64,000 nucleotides of DNA from Cyanobacteria bacterium SBLK (GCA_017746715.1 JAGHZQ010000043.1:28470-92469), one strand, 5' to 3'. Shown: positions 27,009-36,103, numbered from the stretch's first letter. Translations and numbers: made by a program. Notes: a model not told the origin generated them from the letters alone.

Positions 27009-27157
27009 CGATGAAAACTTCCTCCCAAAAGTCGCTATAATCCTCAACAGGATATCGCTGTATATATTTTTTCCGATTGTACCCCAACTCGATTTCCAGC
27101 CATCGACATTCTCAAATTTATCGAAGTTCTTTCTCGGCGAGTTTATCAAGACGTTTT

Positions 27158-28279
27158 ATGAACCCGATTCGATCTGGCGCGATCGCGCTCTTCAGTACTA
27201 TCCTCTTTCCCCACTCCGTCGCGGCTGTTTCTCCCCCTACCTCCCCGGTGAGGAGTGCCCCATCCTTCCCAATGGCTCAAAATGTGAATCCGGTGGAAAC
27301 AGAAGATTTGTCAACACTGGAAACTGCCATTATCGGCGAGATGAATCGTGCGAGAACCAATCCCAATTCCTATGCCGATTGGCTGGAGCGCCAGAGACGG
27401 TTCTTTAATGGCAATACCCTCCAGTTACCGGGCGAAGCTCTCATTGAGACGCAAGAGGGATTGGCCGCACTTGACGAGGCGATTGTGTATTTGCGATCGC
27501 AGCGTCCTTTATTTCCTTTTAATCGCTCTGAAGGAATGTCCCGAGGGGCAAGAGACTTGGTCGAGGATCAAGGGCGATCGGGAGAAGAAGGCCACACCAG
27601 CAGCGACGGACTCGGATTCGTGGATCGACTGGCAAAATACGGAACTTTTGGCGGTGGGGCAGCAGAAAATCTCAGCTACGGTCAAAAAAATGCCAGCACC
27701 ATCGTGATGATGTTAATTCTCGACGATGGCGACCCCAATCGCAGCAGCCGCAACAAAATTTTTAATCTCGATTTCCGCATCGGTGGTGTTGCTTGTAACG
27801 ATCACCCCAATCGCGAGATCGCCTGTGCCATTAATTACGCGGGAAGCTATGATGACGGCAATCCGAGTATCGTCGTTCGTCCTCCGGTAACGCCTCCCCC
27901 CGAATTTGAAAATCCCCAACCCCCGGCATCGGAAATTCTCCTCCTCGAAAATGGAAGTCTCGCTGATGGCGATCTCGTCTATCCCGATGATGGCAGCCTC
28001 TACGACGAATATAAATTTCCTGGCAGGGCGGGACAAACAATTGTGATCAGCCTCGAAAGTACGGATTTCGATCCGTTCTTAGCCTTTCTCAACGAAAAAC
28101 GAGATGTTCTCGGTCAAAACGACGACGAGAGTGAAGGCAATCAAAATTCGAAATTGGCGATTACGCTCCCTTATGACGGCATTTATTACATCTTTGTTAA
28201 CGGTTACGACAGTCAAGATCGAGGCAGTTATATTTTGCAAGTTCGCCCGCAAACCCCGACAGGAGAGGGCAATCGATAA
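27158..28279 (+). CDS. Secreted CAP-domain protein with PPC domain
   Basis: A 373-residue exported protein. The ATG at 27158 starts a signal peptide (MNPIRSGAIALFSTILFPHSVAA). Residues about 55-225 form a CAP (SCP/PR-1) domain: AIIGEMNRARTNPNSYADWL, EGMSRGARDLVEDQ, GHTSSDG, AENLSYG and the final FRIGGVACN. Residues 280-365 are a bacterial pre-peptidase C-terminal (PPC) domain (DEYKFPGRAGQTIVISLES, YDGIYYIFVNGYD), a beta-sandwich common on exported enzymes. CAP domains bind lipids or act as enzymes; the function here is open. Confidence 0.87.
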   Translation: MNPIRSGAIALFSTILFPHSVAAVSPPTSPVRSAPSFPMAQNVNPVETEDLSTLETAIIGEMNRARTNPNSYADWLERQRRFFNGNTLQLPGEALIETQEGLAALDEAIVYLRSQRPLFPFNRSEGMSRGARDLVEDQGRSGEEGHTSSDGLGFVDRLAKYGTFGGGAAENLSYGQKNASTIVMMLILDDGDPNRSSRNKIFNLDFRIGGVACNDHPNREIACAINYAGSYDDGNPSIVVRPPVTPPPEFENPQPPASEILLLENGSLADGDLVYPDDGSLYDEYKFPGRAGQTIVISLESTDFDPFLAFLNEKRDVLGQNDDESEGNQNSKLAITLPYDGIYYIFVNGYDSQDRGSYILQVRPQTPTGEGNR

Positions 28280-28406
28280 AATATCGCGATCGCTCCGGCA
28301 CTCAAGCGCCTATAATTTGCTTTGACGGTCGATAAATTCGGCGATCGTCCAATTTCCAATCCCTATATATGGCTATAGTAGGTATAGAACTTTTTTGTAG
28401 CCGTCC

Positions 28407-30563
28407 ATGAGCTACTGCATTAATCCCGATTGTCCTTATCCCCAAGACCCTGCTAACGCCGATCGCCCTTTATGCTATCAGTGCGGTTCGCAATTGCTCC
28501 TCCTCGATCGCTATCGAGTCGTGAGGTTATTGAGTGACAATAGCGGCTTTGCGAATATTTATGAAGTTCGGGACGGCCGGGTTTTAAAAATTCTTAAAAC
28601 CCTCAAACGACAGCATAACAACAATCAGAAAGCAGTCGAGCTTTTCGTCCAAGAAGCAACAGTTTTGAGCCAATTGGATCATCTTGGAATTCCCAAGATC
28701 GATCCCCAAGGTTATTTTCAATATTTTCCGCCCGAGGGCACGGAACCAGTCCACTGCTTCATCATGGAAAAAATTGACGGGCCGAATTTAAAAGAATGGA
28801 TGCTACAACAAGGGAACTTGTTGATTAACGAAAGACAGGCTCTCGAATGGCTCGAGCAAATTACCCGAATTCTTCATCTCGTTCATCGGAAAAACTATTT
28901 TCATCGCGATATTAAATTGCAAAATATTATGCTCCGATCTACGGGGCAACTGGTTTTAATTGATTTTGGCACGGCACGAGAAATGACCTACACTTATCTC
29001 GCCAGAATGGGTCATTCGGGAAATGTAACCAAGGTCAGTTCCGCAGGTTATACGCCCCCCGAACAGCAGCAAGGTCGTGCAGTTCCCCAATCGGATTTTT
29101 ATGCCCTCGGACGGACTTTTATTTATTTACTGACTGGAAAGCAACTCGAAGATAAGGATATTTACGATCCCTACACCAATGAATTTTACTGGCGCAGATT
29201 TGCTCCGGATATTTCCACTGAATTTGCTGATTTTATCGATCGCCTCATGGCCTATCGTGCCATCGATCGCCCCAAGGATACCGCAGAAATTTTAGAGACC
29301 GTCGCTCGCTTGCAACAGTCTTCGACACGCAATAATGCTGCTACTCAACTCGAACGCATTCCCGCAACTCAAATTCAATTAACTCCCGATAGCCCAACCC
29401 TTCCCCAAGAGGAGCAAACGCCGCCCCCTCAACCCTCTAAATGGCTTTTGAGCTTGCTCGTTACGGGTTTAGTCGTCGTGGGAGGCTATGGCAGTTGGCA
29501 AGGCTATCAATATACTTTACCGTTTTGGACGGGAGAGGCAAAAGTTGCAGCACGGAAAAATATCGCGATCGCGCAAACGTTGACGGGACATACCAGTTTT
29601 GTTAATGATTTGGCGATTAGTCCCGATAGTCGTTTATTAATCAGTGCCAGTGCCGATAAAACCATTAAAGTTTGGGAATTGGCAACAGGAGAATTGCTGC
29701 AAACCCTGACAGGAGCAACCAGTTTTATTAATGCTTTAGCAATAACCTTTGATGGTAATTTTTTAATTGGAGCGAGTGCGGATAAAACCATTCGAATTTG
29801 GAATTTGGAAACCGGGGAGCTCACCAACACGTTACGCGGACATACCAGTTTTGTCGATGAGATTGTCATGAGTCCGGACGGACAATTTTTAGTCAGCACG
29901 GGAGCCGATAAAACGATTAGGATTTGGAAGCTAGAAACTGGAGAAATGCTTCACGTCCTGCAAGGTCATTCTGGTTTTGTCAATACTTTGGCGATTAGTT
30001 CCGACGGCGAAACTTTAGTAAGTGGCAGTGCCGATGCGAGTTTGCAGGTCTGGAATTTAAAAACGGGAAAAAATTTGCATTCTCTAATCGGTCATTCGAG
30101 TTTTGTCAATGCGATCGCGATTAGTCCCAATGGTAAAACTTTAGCGAGTGGGGGGGCCGATACAACGATTAAAATATGGGATTTGCAGACGGGGGAAGAA
30201 ATGCAAACCTTGCGAGGACATACGGGATTTATTAACGATCTGGCCATCAGTCCGGATGGGGAAATTTTAGTGAGTGCCAGTGCCGATACTTCTATTCGCG
30301 TTTGGCAGTTGAAAACCGGAGAGGAAATCTATGTTTTCCAGCACGAAAACTACGCGAACAGTGTAGAAATCAGCCAAGACGGGACGACACTCACCAGCAG
30401 CAGTGCCGATAAAACCATCAAATTTTGGAATCTGGTTACGGGAACAGAACTTTATACCCTCACGGGATATCAATATCACATCAATTATTTTGCCATCAGT
30501 CCAGACGGTCATTTTGTGGCAACGGGAAGCGGTGATAATGCGATCGCCATTTGGAAAATTTAA
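28407..30563 (+). CDS. Ser/Thr protein kinase with C-terminal WD40 propeller
   Basis: A 718-residue membrane kinase. Cys4, 9, 23 and 26 form an N-terminal zinc ribbon. The kinase domain spans about 35-300 with Lys61 (VLKIL), HRDIKLQN (catalytic Asp168), IDFG (Asp186) and SAGYTPPEQ; the glycine loop is poor (SDNSGFANIY). A transmembrane helix at 346-363 follows, then eight WD40 repeats with the SADKTI.VW signature, from residue 390 to the end. The first half faces the cytoplasm and the propeller the periplasm, a plausible sensor part. Kinases of this layout are known in Nostoc and relatives. Confidence 0.93.
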   Translation: MSYCINPDCPYPQDPANADRPLCYQCGSQLLLLDRYRVVRLLSDNSGFANIYEVRDGRVLKILKTLKRQHNNNQKAVELFVQEATVLSQLDHLGIPKIDPQGYFQYFPPEGTEPVHCFIMEKIDGPNLKEWMLQQGNLLINERQALEWLEQITRILHLVHRKNYFHRDIKLQNIMLRSTGQLVLIDFGTAREMTYTYLARMGHSGNVTKVSSAGYTPPEQQQGRAVPQSDFYALGRTFIYLLTGKQLEDKDIYDPYTNEFYWRRFAPDISTEFADFIDRLMAYRAIDRPKDTAEILETVARLQQSSTRNNAATQLERIPATQIQLTPDSPTLPQEEQTPPPQPSKWLLSLLVTGLVVVGGYGSWQGYQYTLPFWTGEAKVAARKNIAIAQTLTGHTSFVNDLAISPDSRLLISASADKTIKVWELATGELLQTLTGATSFINALAITFDGNFLIGASADKTIRIWNLETGELTNTLRGHTSFVDEIVMSPDGQFLVSTGADKTIRIWKLETGEMLHVLQGHSGFVNTLAISSDGETLVSGSADASLQVWNLKTGKNLHSLIGHSSFVNAIAISPNGKTLASGGADTTIKIWDLQTGEEMQTLRGHTGFINDLAISPDGEILVSASADTSIRVWQLKTGEEIYVFQHENYANSVEISQDGTTLTSSSADKTIKFWNLVTGTELYTLTGYQYHINYFAISPDGHFVATGSGDNAIAIWKI

Positions 30564-30582
30564 ATAAAATTCTATCATCTCA

Positions 30583-30789
30583 TTGCCAGTATATTCCAAT
30601 CGGGTTGATGAAGAATGGTTGCAAACCTTACAACTCGGGGCAAAGAAAATAGCCAATCGTTACGCCATCTTTTCCTTTTTATCAGGATTCTGGCGAGAGG
30701 ATTTCCAAAACGCGATCGCCTCAATTTCTCACCCTACTTTAATCGTTGTTGGAGAGAATGCTTCCAGTATCAGTCGCCTTGGAAACACA
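30583..30789 (+). pseudogene. Remnant of an alpha/beta hydrolase gene
   Basis: About 65 codons encode a fragment resembling the C-terminal region of cyanobacterial alpha/beta hydrolases (DEEWLQTLQLGAKKIANRYAIFSFLSGFW, here spanning residues 9-37, and HPTLIVVGENASSISRLG). No upstream catalytic nucleophile part and no catalytic His remain; the frame ends 30 codons later in unrelated sequence. The likeness is remembered, not searched. Confidence 0.5.
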
Positions 30790-30819
30790 GCAACATCCGA
30801 TCGCCGTCTCGAATCCTAA

Positions 30820-30963
30820 GTTAGGAAGTTGCGGACGGTTTTCTAATTCGCCGTTGAGGTACTTCTTAGAAAGTTCCTTGTAGGATTTGAAAGACTCAGC
30901 GACTCCTCTTAAAGTTTGTTGTGCAGCTTGAGAATAAAGAATCAGAAATCGTGCTACCATCGG
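30820..30963 (-). pseudogene. TnpB fragment of an IS605/IS607-type element
   Basis: About 48 codons on the minus strand read YSQAAQQTLRGVAESFKSYKEL and KKYLNGELENRPQLPN, typical of the N-terminal part of TnpB nucleases. Both ends run into unrelated sequence, the RuvC catalytic part is absent and no tnpA or element ends are seen. It abuts the hydrolase remnant, so the gap between the kinase and mlaE is a gene graveyard. Confidence 0.55.
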
Positions 30964-30994
30964 GCAAGCCCCATCCAACAACATTAATTTTCGT

Positions 30995-31792
30995 TTAACT
31001 GCCAACTACTGCATTGCCCGTTCCTTGGAACATGAGCCAAGAGAGAAAAAAGTTCATAATAAAAATAGCTAAAAGGGACGTGACTACAGCCGTCGTCGTC
31101 GATTGTCCCACTCCTTTTGCCCCTCCCGTTGTCGTCAACCCCCAACTACAACCAATTGTTGCCACCAACCCCCCAAAAACGATCGCCTTGAGAATGGCAC
31201 TCACCAGATCCCAAACCCCGAGAAAACTTTGGATGGATTCGAGAAAAATAGATTGAGAAATGCCATAAAGATTGGTCGCCACTAATAATCCCCCCGTCAG
31301 TCCCACCAGTAGCGATAGCAACGTTAACACCGGTAGCATCAAACAACAAGCAATAATCCGAGGCACCACCAAATAATCGATCGGATCGGTTTTGAGGATG
31401 TAAAGGGCATCAATTTGTTCGGTAACTCGCATGGTTCCGATTTCGGCAGCAAACGCCGACCCGACTCGCCCTGCTAAAACCACAGCCGTGAGAGCTGGGG
31501 CCAGCTCTCGCGCCAACGCCAAGGCCAAAACGCCTCCTACGGCACTTCCCGCCCCAAAATAAATAAATTCCCGCGCTACTTGAATCGTAAACACCATGCC
31601 GACAAAACCCGCCGTTGTCAGGGCGATCGCCAGAGATCCCGGACCCACAGAACTGCATTGCTCGAAAGTATTGCGGCGATTAATCTTGGCTTTGAGTAAA
31701 TGCAGTACCACTTGACCGCCCAAAAAAATGGCTGCAATCAGACGCTGAAACCAACGCCGAAATCCCGTATCCGAAGCAACTTGACCCGCCAT
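30995..31792 (-). CDS. mlaE: MlaE-type lipid ABC transporter permease
   Basis: A 265-residue inner-membrane permease. It has the family signature GLVATIGCSWGL-like segment (VFGGLVATIGCSWGLTTTGGAKGVG), the conserved LARELAPALTAVVLAGRVGSAFAAEIGTM around residue 100-130 and five to six hydrophobic helices. MlaE permeases work with an ATPase (MlaF) and an MCE protein (MlaD) to move phospholipids between membranes; neither partner gene is next to it, as is common in cyanobacteria. ATG at 31792 is used; a longer frame begins four codons earlier. Confidence 0.92.
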   Translation of the reverse strand: MAGQVASDTGFRRWFQRLIAAIFLGGQVVLHLLKAKINRRNTFEQCSSVGPGSLAIALTTAGFVGMVFTIQVAREFIYFGAGSAVGGVLALALARELAPALTAVVLAGRVGSAFAAEIGTMRVTEQIDALYILKTDPIDYLVVPRIIACCLMLPVLTLLSLLVGLTGGLLVATNLYGISQSIFLESIQSFLGVWDLVSAILKAIVFGGLVATIGCSWGLTTTGGAKGVGQSTTTAVVTSLLAIFIMNFFLSWLMFQGTGNAVVGS

Positions 31793-31812
31793 TTTAATTA
31801 TCAACTATCAAC

Positions 31813-31856
31813 AGGTTGGTTGAACGTGGCGAATTAAATTCGCTGTTCCCCAACCT
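31813..31856. repeat. Palindromic element flanked by 10-bp direct repeats
   Basis: A three-part hairpin (AGGTTGG/CCAACCT, GAAC/GTTC, GCGAATT/AATTCGC) centred at 31836 lies between mlaE and cytM. The 10-bp sequence AATTATCAAC stands on both sides (31796-31805 and 31858-31867), like a target duplication. Its core resembles a sequence at 33333-33355. Confidence 0.6.
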
Positions 31857-31869
31857 CAATTATCAACGA

Positions 31870-32244
31870 TTACAACCTTTTCAAATATGCCAATAAATCC
31901 GCCATATCTTGAGGCTCGGGCTGGAACTTAGGCATGGGGGGGGTCATCCCGTCGATCACTTGGCCGATAATCTGGGTATCGGACTTGCGATCGCTCAAAT
32001 GCTCGAGGCTCGGACCTACATATCCCGTTGCATAAACGCCATGACAGCCGGCACAATTAATCTCAAAAATTTCTTGACCCCTTTGGATATTTTGTTCTAA
32101 AGCGAGCACATTTTGAATGTAAGGATCGAAGTCTCGATAATGGGAGAATCCCGCGATCGCGATCGCCACGAACAATACAAATCCCAGTACGAATATCATC
32201 ATTCGTCCTGTTGGAACTTGCAATTGTGCCTCTGAATTAGTCAC
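31870..32244 (-). CDS. cytM: Cytochrome cM
   Basis: A 124-residue membrane-anchored c-type cytochrome. An N-terminal helix (MIFVLGFVLFVAIAIAGF) is followed by the haem site CAGCH (Cys64, Cys67, His68) and the axial Met104 in TPPMPKFQPE; RKSDTQIIGQVIDG and MADLLAYLKRL are typical of CytM. CytM is induced by stress and is linked to the control of photosynthetic and respiratory electron flow. A GTG at 32244 (VTNSEAQ) gives the expected length; an ATG at 32289 would add 15 residues. Confidence 0.88.
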   Translation of the reverse strand: MTNSEAQLQVPTGRMMIFVLGFVLFVAIAIAGFSHYRDFDPYIQNVLALEQNIQRGQEIFEINCAGCHGVYATGYVGPSLEHLSDRKSDTQIIGQVIDGMTPPMPKFQPEPQDMADLLAYLKRL

Positions 32245-32364
32245 GGGTTTACAACATTGCCCAAGAAACAATATTGGGAATCGGGTCAAACCATTCCCAT
32301 CGGACTCCCAATTATTGTGCCAAAGTATTGCGATAAATGAAAATATCTTAAGATTTATCTTAAT

Positions 32365-33255
32365 TTATGTTAATTTTTTGTTTTTTTCTGTTGCGAGGGA
32401 TCTCGTTTCTGCATTTGCTGGCAATACGGTAGCAGCCTCCATTTCTCGGAGTTCCCAGACTTTAAGAAGAATAAAATACTCGTAGAAAGATTGCAGGACG
32501 CACCACACCCAACCGGAACGCCCATCCCAAATTCCCCCTAACAGGAAGTACATATAAAAAAATCTTAATAAAGGGCGAAATGGGAGACGCAAGGACAGAT
32601 CTTTGAGAGCACGGCGTTTTTCCACTTCCGATCGCCCCCAAAACAAGTCTTGCCAGCGAACTTCCCCTTCATTGAGTTGGCGCAGGGTTTCTTTGGCTTC
32701 ATCGGTAGAGTAGCGATTGTGCTTTTCCAACCAGCGACTGAATCCTTTGCCGCTTGTATAGTGAGGATAGGTCTCTTTCAAAAAGCTCGTCGGGCCGTTG
32801 CAGACTTCTCGTTCCGTGTGCCCGTAATCGTCAAACCAAACTTTTTCTCTCAAGAAAAGCCGCATTTGATAGCGAGGATATTGGGTGCAGCGACGAATCC
32901 AGCGATTCATAAAAATCACGCGCTCGGCGACATAATAACCGATATATTTATCTTGACTTTGGACGATCTGACAGCATTCGGCATGAAGTTCTGGAGTCAT
33001 GCGCTCGTCGGCTTCGAGAATGTAAACCCATTCGTATTTAACGGGAACTTCCCGTAACATCCAAGTTCGTTGCTTGCCGTGGGTTTCAAAAGTATGTTGA
33101 ACGATGCGAACGTTGTACTCGCTGGCAATCTCTAAGGTGCGATCGCTGCTATAAGAATCCACAATAATAATATCATCGCACAAAGAAATAATTGATTCGA
33201 TACAAGCTGCAATTTCTATCTCTTCGTTGTAGGTCAGGATATAAGTAGAAAACAT
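32365..33255 (-). CDS. Family 2 glycosyltransferase
   Basis: A 296-residue GT-A fold transferase. The nucleotide-sugar part has ILTYNEE (residues 6-12), IIIVDSYSSDRTLEIA and the acidic motif LEADERM near residue 80. The rest resembles WaaE/KdtX-like enzymes that act on surface polysaccharides, with hydrophobic C-terminal helices (LLRFFYMYFLLGGIWDG) close to the membrane. It lies between cytM and two HpsJ genes. It may serve the surface polysaccharide made with the hps genes, which is inference from proximity. Confidence 0.9.
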   Translation of the reverse strand: MFSTYILTYNEEIEIAACIESIISLCDDIIIVDSYSSDRTLEIASEYNVRIVQHTFETHGKQRTWMLREVPVKYEWVYILEADERMTPELHAECCQIVQSQDKYIGYYVAERVIFMNRWIRRCTQYPRYQMRLFLREKVWFDDYGHTEREVCNGPTSFLKETYPHYTSGKGFSRWLEKHNRYSTDEAKETLRQLNEGEVRWQDLFWGRSEVEKRRALKDLSLRLPFRPLLRFFYMYFLLGGIWDGRSGWVWCVLQSFYEYFILLKVWELREMEAATVLPANAETRSLATEKNKKLT

Positions 33256-33307
33256 TTATTATTGGTTACTTGTTATTAGTTGTTAGTTGTGGTTTATTCG
33301 GGACTCA

Positions 33308-33331
33308 TCCCACTCTGAAAAATGAGTGGGA
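33308..33331. repeat. Perfect 8-bp hairpin between the glycosyltransferase and HpsJ genes
   Basis: TCCCACTC at 33308-33315 pairs with GAGTGGGA at 33324-33331 around an 8-nt loop. No T-run follows. A stretch matching the cytM-side element (GAACGTGG and ATTCGCT) lies directly after it at 33333-33352. Confidence 0.55.
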
Positions 33332-33405
33332 CGAACGTGGATTATATTCGCTTGTACTTTGAGATTAGCCAATCGCATCGCAATCGGAAAGGGATTAATG
33401 GCAGA

Positions 33406-34176
33406 TTAAATGCGACGGCGACTGGGTACGCCCCCACCTCCTGCCAATCCTCGGAAGCCCATCGCACCAATGACACTATAGCCGATGGCCAGTAATAAAC
33501 TGCTGACTCCCGTGCGAACTCCAGACTTGAATGCGTTGGTTTTTGCACGCTCTTCTGCTTCTTTGCGGCGTTGTTGAAGTTGGGTGTTTGCCTGTTCTAA
33601 CTGCTCTTCGAGAGCGGCAGGATTATCTTTTAACGTGTCGATTTGGTTGCGAATGGTTTGGAGTTGTTCGAGACGCGCTCCCGTTACTTGTCCGCTTGCG
33701 ATCGCTCGATCGAGTTGTTGGATGCGAGCGTCATCGGCAAGCAGTTGATTGATTTGGTCGAATTGGGTTTGAATTTGTTGTTCGGCAGCCGTTAAGCCCT
33801 GTTCGATCTGTTCGGTGGCCTGTCTCATTTTATAGCGGAGATTGCCCAAATGTAAGGGAATGAACAGTAAAAACATGAGTCCGAGGAAGCAAGCAAAGAT
33901 GAAAGACCAAAATCTCAAATCCGTGACGGAAACACCGCGATCGCCGTTCCCCAATGACTCGCCGATCCAGTATCCTGCAATGAGAAAGGCGATGCCCACC
34001 ATGGGAATGATGCCGCGATCGACAATATTGCTGGCTAAGGTTAACTGCCAATCTTTATTGGTAATTTGGAAAGGAATGGCCAAGACGATGTAATCAAGCA
34101 GTGAAGAAACGATTAGGATTACCCCGACAACCTTCAGGGCGAGAGAAGAAAAAGCAGAAAACGCTGGATTGTTCAT
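33406..34176 (-). CDS. HpsJ-like membrane protein, copy 1
   Basis: A 256-residue protein of the HpsJ family. Residues 10-33, 51-70 and 86-110 are transmembrane helices; residues 115-205 form a long coiled coil (QATEQIEQGLTAAEQQIQTQFDQI and later LEEQLEQANTQLQQRRKEAEE), and a last hydrophobic helix (VSSLLLAIGYSVIGAMGF) precedes a GG-rich, basic C-terminus. HpsJ family members are found with hormogonium polysaccharide and gliding genes. The next gene is a clear paralogue of the same length. Confidence 0.83.
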   Translation of the reverse strand: MNNPAFSAFSSLALKVVGVILIVSSLLDYIVLAIPFQITNKDWQLTLASNIVDRGIIPMVGIAFLIAGYWIGESLGNGDRGVSVTDLRFWSFIFACFLGLMFLLFIPLHLGNLRYKMRQATEQIEQGLTAAEQQIQTQFDQINQLLADDARIQQLDRAIASGQVTGARLEQLQTIRNQIDTLKDNPAALEEQLEQANTQLQQRRKEAEERAKTNAFKSGVRTGVSSLLLAIGYSVIGAMGFRGLAGGGGVPSRRRI

Positions 34177-34260
34177 TGTTTTTTATCTAAAAAAATGGCA
34201 GGAATTTCGGAAGAATGCACGATGAAAGATGAAGGATAAATTTTCCTTGTCAATCTTTCT

Positions 34261-35031
34261 TCATCTTGCCCGAACTTGTCGGGATAGGGGAAGCGAACCG
34301 CCTCCCGTCAGACCTCGCAAGCCAGTCCAGCCAATGATAGTGTAACCAATGGCAAGGAGCAAGCTATTTGCGCCAATGCGAAAGCCGGATTTTAAAACAT
34401 TGGTTTTGGCTTGGTTTTCGGCTTCTTGACGGCGATCGCCGAGTTGGGTCATGGTTTCGTTATATTGCTGCTCGAAAATTTCGGGATTCTCGATCCATTG
34501 TTCGAGTTGTTTGCGAATTTGCTTGAGTTGTTCGAGACGAGAGCCGCTCGCTTGCCCGTTCCAAAACGGCGAACTCAATCTTTCTCCCTCTTCAATGAGT
34601 TGCCGAAATTGGTCGGCTTGGGTTTGAATGCGTTGTTCTTCAACGTCAAAACGCTCCTCGATTTGCGCGATCTCCCTGCCGCGAACGAGGCTGAGATTGC
34701 TAAGGTGCAAGGGAACGAGTAAAAAAAATATTAGCCCCATGACGCTAGAAAAAATTAACATCCACAGGCGCAAATCTTCGAGGGAAACGCGCTGAGTTTT
34801 TCCCATCCGATATTCTTGCAGCCAATATCCGGAAATGAGAAAGGCAATTCCTACCATGGGAACGATCCCGCGATCCACAATCTGACTGGTAAAGGCAATT
34901 TGCCAGTCGGGGTTGAGGGGTTGAAAGGGAACGGCAAGAATGATGTAGTCAATAACCGAGGAAACGATAACGATCGCGCCGACAACTTTTAAGACGAAGG
35001 AAACATAAGTAGAAAAAGCACGCTTATTCAT
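34261..35031 (-). CDS. HpsJ-like membrane protein, copy 2
   Basis: A 256-residue paralogue of the previous gene with the same plan: three N-terminal helices (FVLKVVGAIVIVSSVIDYIILAV, then IVPMVGIAFLISGYWL), a coiled coil at about 120-205, a C-terminal helix (NSLLLAIGYTIIGWTGL) and a GGGSLPLSR tail. The shared IVDRGI.PMVGIAFLI block and equal length show a tandem duplication; the coiled coils have diverged most. It is the first gene of the pair and starts 311 bp from the divergent pgl. Confidence 0.83.
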   Translation of the reverse strand: MNKRAFSTYVSFVLKVVGAIVIVSSVIDYIILAVPFQPLNPDWQIAFTSQIVDRGIVPMVGIAFLISGYWLQEYRMGKTQRVSLEDLRLWMLIFSSVMGLIFFLLVPLHLSNLSLVRGREIAQIEERFDVEEQRIQTQADQFRQLIEEGERLSSPFWNGQASGSRLEQLKQIRKQLEQWIENPEIFEQQYNETMTQLGDRRQEAENQAKTNVLKSGFRIGANSLLLAIGYTIIGWTGLRGLTGGGSLPLSRQVRAR

Positions 35032-35342
35032 GATTTTAAGCTGAGGAAAGATTTTCTCCTAAATGCCAACCGAGTTGGCTGCGTTTCCGATCGCAAAAAT
35101 GCCCGTTGAAAAAATATCGGACGGAAAAAACTCTGGCTCTAGATTTCCTATCTTAACTCACAACCGCCTCAAATCCCGTCTCTTTTGGGTTGAGATTGAC
35201 TGCAACCGCGGATCGCAGCAAAATGTAACGTTAAGTTACACAAGGAGAAGAAAGCGATCGCTAAAATTTCAATAAATTTTTCCTGCCAAAGGACAATTTG
35301 CCCCTTTAACTAGAAGAGACGAGACAAATTTAGCAGGATTTC
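35032..35342. other. Divergent intergenic region hpsJ copy 2/pgl
   Basis: About 310 bp without a convincing gene; a 70-codon frame in it lacks any recognisable feature. It contains the palindrome TGTAAC-GTTAA-GTTACA at 35224-35240, a possible operator, and one HIP1 octamer near 35258. Confidence 0.5.
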
Positions 35343-36095
35343 ATGGTGAATAAGTCGATCGAAGTTTTAGCCGATAAAAGCGCCATCGTGGAGCGGGCAA
35401 CCATTCTCGTACTGGAGAAAATTCAGACAGCTTTGCAAGAGCGAGGGCAGTGCGCGATCGCCCTTGCTGGAGGCAGTACTCCTAAACCCCTTTACGAAGC
35501 AATTGCAGCAAAATCTCTCCCTTGGGAGAAAATCCATATTTTTTGGGGAGACGAACGCTACGTTTCCCACGACCATCCCGATAGTAATTGCAATATGGCG
35601 CGTCAAGCCTGGTTGAATCGAGTGGATTTTCCCCCCGGAAACATTCATCCCATGCCGACAGGGGCAAACGATCCCTCTGCCGATGCCGATCGCCACGATG
35701 GCGAGATCCGAGAATTTTTCGGGGTCAAAGCTGGCGAGTTTCCCCCATTCGATATTATTTTGCTGGGGATGGGAGATGACGGACATACCGCTTCTTTATT
35801 TCCCCATACTGAAGTTTTGCAGGTTCGCGATCGCCTCATTGCCGTCGGTAATAAGTCCGGTCAACCCCGTTTAACCTTTACTATTCCCCTCATCAATCGC
35901 GGGCGTTGCGTTATCTTTTTAGCAGCAGGAGCGAACAAGCAAAACGCCCTTGCTAATGTTCTCGGCGACTCTGCCGATGCCAGGGAATATCCCTCCCGCT
36001 TCATCCAGCCCGAAGGAGAACTTTGGTGGTTCGTGGATGAAATGGCAGCCAAAACTCTTGAAGCTAATCACCGATCGCTGATAATTGATAACTGA
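35343..36095 (+). CDS. pgl: 6-Phosphogluconolactonase
   Basis: A 250-residue cytosolic enzyme of the DevB/NagB-like family that hydrolyses 6-phosphogluconolactone in the oxidative pentose phosphate pathway, the main dark source of NADPH in cyanobacteria. Family blocks are ALAGGSTPKPLYE, FWGDERYV, NPMPTG-like HPMPTGAND and LLGMGDDGHTASLFP with the catalytic His. The length is standard. The FHA gene follows 8 bp downstream, partly through a GATAACTGATAACTGA repeat. Confidence 0.95.
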   Translation: MVNKSIEVLADKSAIVERATILVLEKIQTALQERGQCAIALAGGSTPKPLYEAIAAKSLPWEKIHIFWGDERYVSHDHPDSNCNMARQAWLNRVDFPPGNIHPMPTGANDPSADADRHDGEIREFFGVKAGEFPPFDIILLGMGDDGHTASLFPHTEVLQVRDRLIAVGNKSGQPRLTFTIPLINRGRCVIFLAAGANKQNALANVLGDSADAREYPSRFIQPEGELWWFVDEMAAKTLEANHRSLIIDN

Positions 36096-36103
36096 TAACT
36101 GAC

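Noticed and set aside
33308..33331. Hairpin after the HpsJ side taken as a terminator
   Set aside because: No T-run on either strand; kept as a repeat feature only.
35063..35275. 70-codon frame between the hpsJ copy and pgl
   Set aside because: Basic, no family likeness, no ribosome site, and it spans a palindrome that is likely regulatory.
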